From NCBI RefSeq assembly GCF_001279725.1, contig NZ_LGDE01000125.1, positions 1 to 64,000 of the forward strand: a stretch of DNA of 64,000 nt, given 5' to 3'. The number at the start of each line of letters is the position of its first letter. Within the stretch, counting starts at the first letter, position 1. The DNA is from Streptomyces sp. WM4235. GTDB lineage: Bacteria > Actinomycetota > Actinomycetes > Streptomycetales > Streptomycetaceae. The notes beneath the pieces were generated by a model. It was not told where the DNA came from and did no database searches. It worked only from the letters and a program-made list of their open reading frames with translations. The position numbers were made by a program, and so were the translations under genes. Shown here one piece after another: positions 42,822 to 51,281 of this stretch.

Positions 42822-43289
42822 ATGAACCGTGTGTGGATGCGCGCCCTCTCGCTGGTCGTTCTCGCGGGTCTCGCCGCCGGTGCGACGGGGTGTTCCGACG
42901 GAAGCACCCCGTCGGACGTCGCCTCGAAGGCGGCGTCCGCCGTGCAGTCGGTCGGGGCGGGCCTGGACTCCGCGGCCGCCGAGGCCAAGAAGAAGCTCGA
43001 CAGTGTGAAGGACGGGGTCAGCGCGAAGAACGACGTGACCCTCGGCACCGTCGCCCAGGACGGCGACGGGCGCACCACCGTGCCCGTGACGGTGTCCAAC
43101 ACGGCCGAGGACAAGAAGTCCTTCGCCGTCCAGGTCAACTTCCGCGACAGCGGCGGCAACCTGCTCGACACCGTCGTGGTGACCCTCGCGGACGTGGCGG
43201 CCGGCGCGACCGGCAAGGGCACGGCCCGTAGCACCCGGAACCTCTCCGGCGAGGTGAAGGCCGAGACCGGGACCGCCCTGCGCTACTGA
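42822..43289 (+). CDS. Lipoprotein, FxLYD-like
   Basis: 155 residues. ATG 42822 is preceded by GGAG. The signal peptide ends in a lipobox-like ATGC (residue 28 region), so it should be lipid-anchored outside the membrane. An Ala/Ser/Lys-rich helical stalk (SKAASAVQSVGAGLDSAAAE) leads to a beta-sandwich (VPVTVSNTAEDKKSFAVQVN…VVVTLADVAAG) like FxLYD/DUF3426-type modules. Function unknown. It is convergent with the AI-2E gene. Confidence 0.75.
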   Translation: MNRVWMRALSLVVLAGLAAGATGCSDGSTPSDVASKAASAVQSVGAGLDSAAAEAKKKLDSVKDGVSAKNDVTLGTVAQDGDGRTTVPVTVSNTAEDKKSFAVQVNFRDSGGNLLDTVVVTLADVAAGATGKGTARSTRNLSGEVKAETGTALRY

Positions 43290-43327
43290 GACGCGCGCGT
43301 CGGTCCCGGCCCGGCCCGGCGGACGGC

Positions 43328-44653
43328 TCAGGCGGGGCCGTCGGCGGCGGCGGTCGGCCCCGGGTCGGCCGCGGACTGGGGGCCGGCCTCCGGCCCCGGC
43401 TGCGCCCCGGTCCGCGTACCGTCCTCGGCCGGGGGCTCGTCGCCCTCGTCCCCCGCGTAGGCGCGCAGGTGACCGATCACCGTGTTGGCGACGGCGACCA
43501 GCGGTACGGCGACGACGGCGCCGCCGATCCCCGCGACCAGTCCGCCGGTCGCGACGGCCAGGACCACGGCCAGGGGATGGACCCGAACGGCCCGTCCAAG
43601 GATGAAGGGCTGGAGGATGTGCCCTTCGATCTGCTGGACCGCGAGCACCACCAGCAGGGCCATGAGTGCGGTGAACACGCCCTGGGTGACGAGTGCGACG
43701 ACCACCGCGAGGGCCCCGGACACCACCGCGCCGACCAGCGGCACGAACGACGCCAGGAAGATCACCACTCCGATGGGCACGGCGAGCGGGACACCCAGGA
43801 GGTAGATGCCGATGCCGATGAAGAGCGCGTCGATCAGGGCGACGATCATCGTCCCGCGCACGTACGCGGTGAGCGTGCGCCAGGCCCGCGGTCCGGCGCC
43901 GGCCACGCCCGGCCGGGCCACGGCCGGGACCAGCTTGAGCGTCCACTGCCAGATGCGCTTGCCGTCGTACAGCAGGAAGAGCGTGGAGAACATCGCCAGC
44001 AGCATGCCGGTGAGGATCTCCACGAGCACGGTCACGCCCTGGAGGCCCTTGGAGGTGATCTCGCTGGTGCTGGTGCCGATCGCGTCGCTCAGGTTGTTCG
44101 CGACGTCGTTGATCTGTTGCTCGGTCACATGGAACGGGCTGTCGAGGAGCCACTGTTTCAGTTCCTCGATGCCTTCCTGGAGGCGCCCCGAAAGGGTGTC
44201 GAGATTGTCGAGCACCTGCCAGACCACGAACCAGCCGACCAGGCCCAGCACGAGGAACCCGCAGATCGCGGTCACGGCGGTGGCCAGTCCCTGGGACAGA
44301 CCGCTGCGGTGCAGGCGGGCGACCGTCGGCTGGAGCAGCGCGGTGACGAGGAGGGCCACGACGAAGGCGAGGACGACGAGTCGGACGGAGCCGATGACCC
44401 GCATCAGCACCCACAGCGTGGCCGCGAGCACCAGGAACCGCCAGCCCGCCTCGGCCGCCACCCGAACGCTCCAGGGCACCGCCGCGGCCGGGTCGGGCGT
44501 ACGGGGGCGGGCCCGTCGGGCCTCTGCCGCCCGCTCCTCCTCCGCGCTCTCCCCGTACTCCGCGTCGCGGCGCGCCTGGGCCTGCGCGCGGCGCTCGCCG
44601 AACGCGGTCGCGCCTTCTTTCACGCGGTCGAGCCATCTGTGGATTCCGGGCAT
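43328..44653 (-). CDS. AI-2E family transporter (PF01594 type)
   Basis: 441 residues. An N-terminal charged tail of about 60 residues and a C-terminal Pro/Ala-rich tail flank about eight helices. The middle LFLLYDGKRIWQWTLKLVP and GVPLAVPIGVVIFLASFVPLVGAVV, then IEGHILQPFILGRAVRVHPLAV, are the family's marks. Some members export autoinducer-2; others are Na+/Li+-H+ antiporters. No autoinducer synthase is nearby, so AI-2 transport is not implied here. Confidence 0.88.
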   Translation of the reverse strand: MPGIHRWLDRVKEGATAFGERRAQAQARRDAEYGESAEEERAAEARRARPRTPDPAAAVPWSVRVAAEAGWRFLVLAATLWVLMRVIGSVRLVVLAFVVALLVTALLQPTVARLHRSGLSQGLATAVTAICGFLVLGLVGWFVVWQVLDNLDTLSGRLQEGIEELKQWLLDSPFHVTEQQINDVANNLSDAIGTSTSEITSKGLQGVTVLVEILTGMLLAMFSTLFLLYDGKRIWQWTLKLVPAVARPGVAGAGPRAWRTLTAYVRGTMIVALIDALFIGIGIYLLGVPLAVPIGVVIFLASFVPLVGAVVSGALAVVVALVTQGVFTALMALLVVLAVQQIEGHILQPFILGRAVRVHPLAVVLAVATGGLVAGIGGAVVAVPLVAVANTVIGHLRAYAGDEGDEPPAEDGTRTGAQPGPEAGPQSAADPGPTAAADGPA

Positions 44654-44761
44654 TCGGAACCTCCCTCCGTGTCGTTGCCCTTCTGCCCTCGATCCGCTCC
44701 GCCAGCCGGGTGCGGCCCGGTCGGTTCGGAAGTCGGTTCAGGAGTCGGTGTTCACACGGCG

Positions 44762-44797
44762 CGGGGCCCGGCGTCGTGTGTCCGACGCCGGGCCCCG
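44762..44797. terminator. Hairpin terminator of the paralogue pair
   Basis: 15-bp perfect stem (44762-44776 with 44783-44797), 6-nt loop. It lies about 175 bp downstream of the gene at 44973 on the minus strand. Confidence 0.7.
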
Positions 44798-44972
44798 GGT
44801 GGTTCGGTCGCGCGGTCCACGACGGTTTCCTCCGCTGTCCGGTGAGGGGCGACTCGCCCCGGGAGGTCCAGCGTGGTTCATCCGGCCCGCTCCGGCATCC
44901 GCTCGTGTCGCGGCGACCGGCGGACGCGCGGCGGTCAGGGCCCCGGTGCGGGGGCCTGACCCGGTGCGCGCC

Positions 44973-45563
44973 TCAGGTGTTGAGGAGGCGGTTGAAGAAA
45001 GAGCGGTAGCGCTGCAGTGCGAGGCGCAGGTCCTCGGTGGCCACCTGTTCGCCGCGGTCCCACTGGCCCTCCAGGTCCTGCTTGTGCGCGGAGAACGTCC
45101 GGGCGAGTTCCTGCATCACCTCGGCCACCAGGGTGTCGGCGGATCGCACCGCCTCCTGCGGGTCGTCCACGAAGCGCCCCTGGATCTCGCTCCACTGCTT
45201 GCGCAGGCCGTCCGCGTCGGCTCCCCCGAGCAGCGGCTCGTCCGATTCGCCGGCGCCGACCTCGTCGGTGCGCACCTCGGTTCGCGCCGGCTCGTCCCGC
45301 AGGACGTCCCGGCCGAACGCCGTCGGGTCGTCCGCCGAGACCTCACGCGGGTCGTCCCGTACGCCGTCCAGGGGGTCGGCCGGCAGGCCGTCCCGGCCGA
45401 ACCCGCGCGGGTCGTCGCGTATGACGTCGCCCTCGGTCCCGGCTGTGGTGTCGGCGCCACCGGGATACACCGAGGAGCCGCGCTCGGTACCCGGGTGGGC
45501 GAGGTTCTCCGTGGTCAGGCGGCCCTCGACGGGTCGGCCGGTCGTGTCTTCGTTCTCGCGCAT
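44973..45563 (-). CDS. Paralogue A: soluble protein with acidic repeat and conserved C-terminal domain
   Basis: 196 residues. Residues about 40-110 are acidic with a loose repeat (DDPRGFGRDGLPADPLDGVR, DDPTAFGRDVLRDEP). Residues about 118-196 form a helical domain with WSEIQGRFVDDPQEAVRSAD, TLVAEVMQELARTFSAHK and TEDLRLALQRYRSFFNRLL. The same domain ends the adjacent upstream gene, so the pair arose by duplication. No membrane helix is seen here. It starts one base after the stop of the upstream gene. Function unknown. Confidence 0.7.
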   Translation of the reverse strand: MRENEDTTGRPVEGRLTTENLAHPGTERGSSVYPGGADTTAGTEGDVIRDDPRGFGRDGLPADPLDGVRDDPREVSADDPTAFGRDVLRDEPARTEVRTDEVGAGESDEPLLGGADADGLRKQWSEIQGRFVDDPQEAVRSADTLVAEVMQELARTFSAHKQDLEGQWDRGEQVATEDLRLALQRYRSFFNRLLNT

Positions 45564-45564
45564 G

Positions 45565-46113
45565 TCATCGGCTCCCTTGGTTCGTGTTCGTCAGCAGGTC
45601 GTCGAACAGGGCGCGGTAGTGCACCATCGCCCCGCGGAGTTCCTCGGTCGTCGTCTCGCCCTCGCCACTGCGCACGTTGACCTCGTGGGCCGCCCGGTAG
45701 TGCTCGAGGGTGCGTCCGTGTTCGACGGACAGGTCACGCAGTTGTCCGTCGAACCCGTCCGCCGGGTAGCCGCGCTCCCGCATCAGCCGGGACACGAGCT
45801 CGTCGGCCCGGGCGACCGACCCTTCCGGGCGGTCCACGAAGGCTTCCTGTACGCCCCGCCACTCCTCGGCGTACTCCGTCCGGCGTTCGGCCGGCAGGTC
45901 CTTGATCTCGAACGTGTCGTGGCGCTGCTGCCGCGCCCGCAGCTCGCGGTCGGCCGCCATTCGGCTGCCGGCGGCCTCGGCCGTCCGGTCGTATTCGGGG
46001 CCGAACTGCCGCTGGAGGTTCCTGCGGCGCGTGAACAACCACAGCCCCGCGGCGAGGGTGACGAGCACCAGCGCGGCGGGAATGATGATCGCGATGAGTG
46101 TGCTTGTGTTCAT
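45565..46113 (-). CDS. Paralogue B: single-pass membrane protein with the same C-terminal domain
   Basis: 182 residues. ATG 46113 follows GGAGG. A transmembrane helix (LIAIIIPAALVLVTLAAGLWLF) is followed by a charged linker and then the domain shared with paralogue A: WRGVQEAFVDRPEGSVARAD, ELVSRLMRERGY and TEELRGAMVHYRALFDDLL. The domain should face the cytoplasm. It and A are translationally linked. Unknown family; a role in envelope stress is only a guess. Confidence 0.72.
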   Translation of the reverse strand: MNTSTLIAIIIPAALVLVTLAAGLWLFTRRRNLQRQFGPEYDRTAEAAGSRMAADRELRARQQRHDTFEIKDLPAERRTEYAEEWRGVQEAFVDRPEGSVARADELVSRLMRERGYPADGFDGQLRDLSVEHGRTLEHYRAAHEVNVRSGEGETTTEELRGAMVHYRALFDDLLTNTNQGSR

Positions 46114-46301
46114 GCTGGCCTCCAGGCCGCGGCCTCGTCTCTTCGGTTGCTGAGGCGGCTGCCCGCAACCCCCGGGCACAAACCCGCCGGGGTGGAGTCG
46201 AGATGAGTGGGTGTCGGTGGGTGGGGTGGCAGGGGCCACCGGTTCGCGCGCCGTCCTCGGGAGTGGCGTGTCCACCCCTCGGCGGGTCGCGTGACGCTCT
46301 T

Positions 46302-46712
46302 TCAGTTCATGTGCGGGTGCGGCGGACCGGCGGGGTGGAAACAGGCGGTGATCGCCTTGCCGCCGTGGCAGGCGTGCACGTCCCAGGTGTCGGCGAGCGT
46401 CGCCACGATGCCCAGGCCGCGCCCGGAGGTCGCTCCGTCGCCGGCCTCGCGCGGCTCGGGCAGGCGGGGGTCGTCGTCGGCCACGCTGACGTGCAGGCAG
46501 CTGCCGTCCCAGGTCAGCACCAGATGTGCGGCGCCATCGGTGTGCAGGTGCGCGTTGGTGACCAACTCGGACACGGTGAGCAGGACGGAGTGCACGGTGT
46601 CCGGTGCTTCCCGTGCCCACGGAAGGGTGTCGAGGTGTTCGTCCGTCCAGCGGCGTGCCGCACGGACTCCTTGGGCGATGGGGAACGAGCGTGCCCATCC
46701 GACCGCTTTCAT
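46302..46712 (-). CDS. RsbW-like ATP-binding protein (anti-sigma-factor type)
   Basis: 136 residues from ATG 46712. The HATPase boxes are visible: VSELVTNAHLHTDG (N box), VSVADDDPRLPE (G1) and SGRGLGIVATLA (G2). This is the small-kinase type that binds and phosphorylates STAS proteins in partner-switching systems. No STAS partner or sigma factor is next to it. Many orphans like it occur in Streptomyces. Confidence 0.88.
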   Translation of the reverse strand: MKAVGWARSFPIAQGVRAARRWTDEHLDTLPWAREAPDTVHSVLLTVSELVTNAHLHTDGAAHLVLTWDGSCLHVSVADDDPRLPEPREAGDGATSGRGLGIVATLADTWDVHACHGGKAITACFHPAGPPHPHMN

Positions 46713-46854
46713 GACCACTGGCTCCGCCTCCCGCCTGTTTCCGGACCGCACGGGCTCGTGTGCCCGTCACTCGTGTGGCCGGCTCTCGTGTGGCTGTCAC
46801 CCGCGTACCCGTCGCGGTGTCGGGCATGCACCGGGCCGGCCGGCGCCGGGCATC

Positions 46855-47274
46855 TCATTCGGCGGCGAACACCTCGGCGAGGAAGCCGTCCACGTCCTGG
46901 TTCTCCTCACCCGCGGCCACCATGGCGTAGGTCTGTTCCAGGAACCGCGACACCGCGCCGGCGTCCGCGAGCAGCACCGCTCGCCCCTGACCCGACGAGG
47001 GGTCGCCCCGCAGCTCGAAGCGGACGGCGGCATCCGCGCCGTCGCGCTGCGGTCGCAGGGTGACGTCTCCCTCCCCCACGGGCCGGCGCAGCCCGTCGGC
47101 CAGCATCTGGCGGTCCAGGTACCACTGGGCCAGGAAGGTCTCGCCGTACACGAACCGTGCCCGGACCGCGTGCGGGTCGCTGCCTTCGTAGGTCATCCGG
47201 GCCTCGACGACGAGCGGGAGTCCCGCCTCCTCTTCCAGACGCATCGAAATCGTGTCCGACACACAGGTCTTCAC
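46855..47274 (-). CDS. SsgA-family sporulation/cell-division regulator
   Basis: 139 residues. GTG 47274 follows GGAGG, and ATG 47276 is out of frame. The pattern MTYEGSDPHAVRARFVYGE, WYLDRQMLADGLRRPVGEGD and a C-terminal FLEQTYAMVAAGEE matches SsgA-like proteins, which control septum placement and sporulation in filamentous actinomycetes. Which SALP paralogue this is cannot be told by eye. The family is confined to such organisms and supports the Streptomyces assignment. Confidence 0.88.
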   Translation of the reverse strand: MKTCVSDTISMRLEEEAGLPLVVEARMTYEGSDPHAVRARFVYGETFLAQWYLDRQMLADGLRRPVGEGDVTLRPQRDGADAAVRFELRGDPSSGQGRAVLLADAGAVSRFLEQTYAMVAAGEENQDVDGFLAEVFAAE

Positions 47275-47346
47275 ATGGGCCTCCGGAACGCGGGCGGTGG
47301 ATTCATCCGCCTGCCCTCGGAACGCCCCCTCATGCCTGGCCGGTTC

Positions 47347-47886
47347 TCAGTCCTCGGAGGTGTAGCGGAAGCGGGCCCACAGGGGCAGGAGGAACCAGCA
47401 GACGAGGAACCAGAGGAACACGCCGGCCACGATCCAGGGCGCGAGCATGTTGTGGGTGGCGACCCGCAGGACGAGCAGCAGGGCGGTCACGAGGGTGGCC
47501 AGCAACAGGACGAGTCCCACGAAGGTGAGCCGGGAGGCCCAGGCCACGGCCTGTGGCTTGATGCGGCGGCCCGAGACGATGCGGTGGAAGGCGACCGGGG
47601 CGATCAGGGCACCGGTGGCGAGCGATCCCAGGACGACGGTGATGATGTAGATCGTCTTGTCGGTCGACGGGAGCCCGTGGAAGAGCGGGGTGAAGACCAC
47701 GGTCAGGAGGAAGCCGAAGAGGATCTGCACTCCGGTCTGAGCCACGCGTATCTCTTGTACGAGCTCCTGCCATTGGCGGTCGGCGCGTTCCTCCGGGCTC
47801 TCACCTCTACCGTCGTGCGCATGTCCCTGGCCGGCCACGGGGGTCTTGCCCCCGTCGTCGGACGCGGCCTGTGCGTGGTCCGCCAT
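47347..47886 (-). CDS. DUF6328-like four-helix membrane protein
   Basis: 179 residues. An N-terminal polar region of about 40 residues with EERADRQWQELVQEIRVAQT leads to four helices: GVQILFGFLLTVVFTPLF, YIITVVLGSLATGALIAPVAF, LTFVGLVLLLATLVTALLLV and APWIVAGVFLWFLVCWFLLP. RVAQTGVQILFGFLL is the family mark. It is a streptomycete membrane protein of unknown function. AAGGGA precedes the ATG. Confidence 0.8.
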   Translation of the reverse strand: MADHAQAASDDGGKTPVAGQGHAHDGRGESPEERADRQWQELVQEIRVAQTGVQILFGFLLTVVFTPLFHGLPSTDKTIYIITVVLGSLATGALIAPVAFHRIVSGRRIKPQAVAWASRLTFVGLVLLLATLVTALLLVLRVATHNMLAPWIVAGVFLWFLVCWFLLPLWARFRYTSED

Positions 47887-48017
47887 GATGATGTCCCTTC
47901 TGGCGGCCTTCCGGCCGCGCGGGCGTGGGTCCGCGGGGCGCGGTGGGGAGCCGACCTCCCGAAATCATCGAACGCATGCCCGGGCGAACGCGTCTCACAC
48001 CCGGTCGGATCCCGCGT

Positions 48018-48054
48018 GCGGCGCCCGCCCGCGGGCGCGGCGCCCGCCCGCGGG
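48018..48054. repeat. Direct repeat of 18 bp, period 19
   Basis: GCGGCGCCCGCCCGCGGG at 48018-48035 recurs at 48037-48054. Confidence 0.6.
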
Positions 48055-48083
48055 GGCCGCCGGAACGGCCGCACAGGCGGGTG

Positions 48084-48113
48084 GGGGTGGACACCGTGAT
48101 CGGTGTCCACCCC
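48084..48113. terminator. Hairpin with 13-bp perfect stem
   Basis: 48084-48096 pairs with 48101-48113 across a TGAT loop. It lies between the DUF6328 and DUF6131-type genes, further from the latter than the hairpin at 48156. Confidence 0.6.
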
Positions 48114-48155
48114 TCGTCTCCGTGTGTGGGCTCTCATCCGCGCGTGGAACGAACG

Positions 48156-48194
48156 ACCGGCCCGGTGCGTGTGGTTGCCACGTACCGGGCCGGT
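48156..48194. terminator. Hairpin terminator after DUF6131-like gene
   Basis: 11-bp perfect stem (48156-48166 with 48184-48194), 39 bp after the gene's stop on the minus strand. Confidence 0.65.
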
Positions 48195-48232
48195 GTGGGA
48201 CGGCCGTGAAGGACACCGCCTACCGGCGCCGC

Positions 48233-48388
48233 CTAGTAGTAATGCTTGCGTCCGCCCAGCGCGTGCCCCATGGCGCCCAGAATCCACAGGATCAGGCCTA
48301 CGACGATGAGGATGATCCCGATGGTGTACAGGATGCTGATGTGGGCCACGATCGCGACGATGAGCAGGATTACTCCGAGGATGATCAC
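48233..48388 (-). CDS. DUF6131-like 51-residue membrane protein
   Basis: GTG 48388, with a GGAG about 7 nt before it. Two hydrophobic helices (VIILGVILLIVAIVAHISIL and TIGIILIVVGLILWILGAMG) and a short polar tail GGRKHYY. The sequence matches a small streptomycete family, DUF6131, of unknown function. It sits with two other small membrane protein genes on the same strand. Confidence 0.75.
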   Translation of the reverse strand: MIILGVILLIVAIVAHISILYTIGIILIVVGLILWILGAMGHALGGRKHYY

Positions 48389-48463
48389 GGTGCCCTCCGA
48401 TTTTCGCGTAATGATTCTTCACTGTGGACCCGGCGGCCACACGGCTCCGGGGTGGGGGACGGA

Positions 48464-48961
48464 TCAGTGTCCGAACAGGTGCCGCCTTCGAGGGACTCCT
48501 CCCGCGGGGCGGGACTCGTCGGTGGGCGGGGCTTGGTTGGTGGAGGCTGGGGTGGGGGCCGGATCGGCCGGGGACCGGGTGGGCGCGACCCCGGTCGCGG
48601 GGTCCCGGGCCGGTACGGCCCCGGTGTCCGCGGCCGCTTCCTCGCGGGCACTGATCAGCTGATCGCGTTCCGCTTTGGCGGCCGCCTCTTGTCGACGTGA
48701 TTCGCCGAGTTCGGCACGCGCGGTCCGCCCCTGCCTGAAGGCACGGCGGGCACCCGCCAGCAAAAGGAGGAGACCGAACAGCACGACCGCGCCGACCACG
48801 ATGCCGTACAGGAACAGCGTCCCGGTCGAACCGGTGACGTGGTAGCCGAAGACGTCGAATCCCTGTCCGATCCCGTGGCCGACCCCGGCGTTGCCGAGGA
48901 CACCGGCGACCGCGACGACGACCGCGGCGATCAGAACGACCAGCCCGAGGATGATCAGCAT
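48464..48961 (-). CDS. Two-helix membrane protein with charged, Pro-rich tail
   Basis: 165 residues. Helix 1 is LIILGLVVLIAAVVVAVAGVL and helix 2 is LFLYGIVVGAVVLFGLLLLL. A short periplasmic-side loop contains GHGIGQGFDVFGYHV. The tail is coiled (ESRRQEAAAKAERDQLISAR) and then Pro/Ala/Thr-rich. GGGAGT precedes the ATG. The loop motif recurs in streptomycete proteins of unknown function. Confidence 0.75.
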   Translation of the reverse strand: MLIILGLVVLIAAVVVAVAGVLGNAGVGHGIGQGFDVFGYHVTGSTGTLFLYGIVVGAVVLFGLLLLLAGARRAFRQGRTARAELGESRRQEAAAKAERDQLISAREEAAADTGAVPARDPATGVAPTRSPADPAPTPASTNQAPPTDESRPAGGVPRRRHLFGH

Positions 48962-49124
48962 GGTGACTCCCGGCGGATTCGTGCGCCGGAGGGGCGCACG
49001 GGGCAGCCTTCAACCCGGCTCCTGCCCGCTAATCCGCTTTCCATACCGAATGGTGTTCATTGCCCGGAAACCCCCCTGAAATGCGGCGAGCGGGAACCGG
49101 TGGCTCTCCGGGCGTGCCGGTGGG

Positions 49125-49520
49125 GTGCGGCCAGTCGTTGATGCTCCCGTGGAGCGCCGATTTCAGTTGAGTGACGAGGCCTGGACCGCGATCGAGACGC
49201 GGCTCGGCAGGCCCGCGGCCCGTGTGGAGCGCACGGCCGTCGAGGCCATCGTGTGGAAATTGTCGACGGGTGCCGCCTGGCGGGATCTACCCGCTCGGTA
49301 CGGGCCCTGGCACAGCATGGCCGAGCGGTACCGGATCTGGGTCGGTGACGGCACCTGGGGCCGCGTCGAGGCGGCGCTGGTGTCCTCCCCCGCCGATCTG
49401 GTGGGCGAGGACGACTGGAGCACCCGGTGGCTCCCCCGGCAGGCCGACGCCGCACCCACGGACGAGGCCTCGGGCCTCGCCGCCCGGACGGGGCCGGCCG
49501 GGGAGGCCGCGGCGCCGTGA
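49125..49520 (+). mobile_element. IS5-type transposase fragment (N-terminal DUF4096 region)
   Basis: 131 codons. RFQLSDEAWTAIETRLG and WRDLPARYGPWHSMAERYRIWVGDGTWGRVEAAL match the N-terminal domain of IS5-family (DUF4096) transposases. The catalytic DDE part is absent and the tail is Ala/Gly-rich. The start is unsure: GTG 49125 or GTG 49149. It is either an IS remnant or an independent domesticated domain; no terminal repeats or target duplications were found. Confidence 0.6.
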
Positions 49521-49622
49521 CCGGCCGGGGGCGGACACCACCTTCGCCCCGGCGACTTCCCGTCCACGCCGGTGACCGGCTCGCCGATCGGTCGTTGAAC
49601 CCGACGCTCGGCGAAATGAACC

Positions 49623-49661
49623 CCACGAGGTCCCGGAGCCCCCGCATCCGGGACCTCGTGG
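49623..49661. terminator. Hairpin with 14-bp perfect stem
   Basis: 49623-49636 pairs with 49648-49661 across an 11-nt loop, between the transposase fragment and the end of gene 49743 (convergent). Confidence 0.7.
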
Positions 49662-49742
49662 TGTCTCGGGCACCGGGCGCGGCCGCCCTCGCCGACGGCG
49701 GTGGGAGGGACCTGCGACCGGGTACCCGCCTCGGGTCCAATG

Positions 49743-50861
49743 TCAGCTCAAGCCCCAGATCCGCATGACGTGGTCCGCCGGGGAGACGGTGTACCAGGTG
49801 CCGTCGCCGAGGGCGCGAACCGTTCCGGTGACGGGGTACGGATGGAGGAGCGGATCGACCGCCCCCTCCCGGGCCAGGTCGACGATCCAGTGCCGGCCCG
49901 CACCGGACTCCTCGTCGCTCTCGACCGTCGCGGCGATGACGGTGTCCTCGTCGAGGAAGCCGGCCTCGTAGTCCCAGAAGACCTCGACGTCCTGGTCGTC
50001 CGGGTCCGCTTCCGGATGTCGGGGGATCACCGTGTCGGCGTGCAGTTCCGCTTCCGGTCCGGGTTCCGCGGATCCGTCCACGAGCCGGTGCACGGCGAGT
50101 GCCTCCTGTCCGTGCGCGACGGTCAGCAGGCGCGTGCCGGACGGGCTCACCGCCGACAGCACGAGGTCCTCGTCGGCGAAGGACTCGATGGAGAGCGTCG
50201 CACCGTCCCATCGCCCCCATCGCAGGGGGGCGCCGTCCTGCCCCTCACCGATCGACAGGCCCATCCGCCCCGGGTCGGCGGGCGGGACGTGGATCGACCC
50301 GGCCGCCGCCGACCCCGTGGCGGCGCGGGCGAGAACCCTTCCGTCCGCCGCGTCGAGAACCAGCCATTCCTCCATCCCCGCGGCCCTCTCCTGTCCGTCC
50401 TGCTCCAACGGTCCCCGTACGTGGGCCCACACGAGGGCCCCGTCCGCCGAGAAGGCGGCCGAACCGCTGCTCGCGTACCGGTGATCACGGTCGTGCGCGT
50501 ACTCCTCGTACGAGTCGTGGGACGCGCACCCCGCCCAGCAGCGGTGCCGTACCTCCCAGCGCACCGCTCCCGTCCGGTCCACGGCGGTCAGGGCGTGCGC
50601 CCCGGAGAACACGGCCACATCCGCCGACGGCGCCACCGCGTACTGCCCGATCCCGCGCGGCCAGGGCGCCGGGATGCGGACGGGCCGCGCGGGCCGGCGG
50701 TCTCCGACGGGAGCCTCCAGCTCCTGAACGAGCAGCTCGGCGTCGCCCCGTTGGACCAGAAGCCGGCTCGACGGGGACCAGGACTCCACGTGGGGAGCAT
50801 CCGCCTCGGCCGGGGACAACACGGGGGCGATGGTGGTCAGGAGGCGCGCGAGAGAGGGCAC
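49743..50861 (-). CDS. Conserved hypothetical protein, propeller-like
   Basis: 372 residues from GTG 50861, which follows GGAG by 5 nt. Several blade-like units of about 40-50 residues are seen, e.g. GQYAVAPSADVAVFSGAHAL, GSAAFSADGALVWAHVRG, EEWLVLDAADGRVLARAATG and VLSAVSPSGTRLLTVAHGQE. These resemble WD40/quinoprotein-type repeats. No signal peptide, so it should be cytoplasmic. Function unknown. Confidence 0.75.
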   Translation of the reverse strand: MPSLARLLTTIAPVLSPAEADAPHVESWSPSSRLLVQRGDAELLVQELEAPVGDRRPARPVRIPAPWPRGIGQYAVAPSADVAVFSGAHALTAVDRTGAVRWEVRHRCWAGCASHDSYEEYAHDRDHRYASSGSAAFSADGALVWAHVRGPLEQDGQERAAGMEEWLVLDAADGRVLARAATGSAAAGSIHVPPADPGRMGLSIGEGQDGAPLRWGRWDGATLSIESFADEDLVLSAVSPSGTRLLTVAHGQEALAVHRLVDGSAEPGPEAELHADTVIPRHPEADPDDQDVEVFWDYEAGFLDEDTVIAATVESDEESGAGRHWIVDLAREGAVDPLLHPYPVTGTVRALGDGTWYTVSPADHVMRIWGLS

Positions 50862-50993
50862 AGGTTCTCCGAAACGAGGTGGTCGGCTGACGGGCACCCT
50901 ACGACGGAGCACCGACACCGGTGCCGCCGGCCACCGGCCGTACGCCGGCCCGGTCGCGGGCGAGCACCCTCCTCGAACGGAACACCGGGCGGG

Positions 50994-51281
50994 TCACACG
51001 GGTAGGCCGGCCGCCCGCCGGCGCTCGATCATCTCCCCGACCGACACCGTCGGGGTGTGCCCGGCCAGCGCGCCCGCGACCCGCGGGCCCTGGTCGGCGT
51101 CGGCGGCGAGCATCGCCCGGCCCCACCAACGCAGCAGTACGCCCTTCGCCTCGTCGGGCGCGGCGACCAGGAGTTCGGCGTGGAACTCCCGCCGGCACTC
51201 CCCCGACAGCGCCGCCGCGATGCCCTCGGCGTGCCTCGGGATCCGACGCGGTCCGTGCGGGTGGACCGGCTGCGCGCTCAT
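50994..51281 (-). CDS. Small conserved hypothetical protein
   Basis: 95 residues. GAGGGAG lies before ATG 51281. The conserved part EGIAAALSGECRREFHAELL and GVLLRWWGRAMLAAD recalls small streptomycete proteins often found beside toxin-like genes. No partner gene is seen here. The end SVGEMIERRRAAGLPV is helical. No function is recognised. Confidence 0.6.
   Translation of the reverse strand: MSAQPVHPHGPRRIPRHAEGIAAALSGECRREFHAELLVAAPDEAKGVLLRWWGRAMLAADADQGPRVAGALAGHTPTVSVGEMIERRRAAGLPV

Noticed and set aside
46207..48099. A 630-codon plus-strand frame over several minus-strand genes
   Set aside because: It crosses at least three well-supported genes and their spacers, which is impossible for a real gene.
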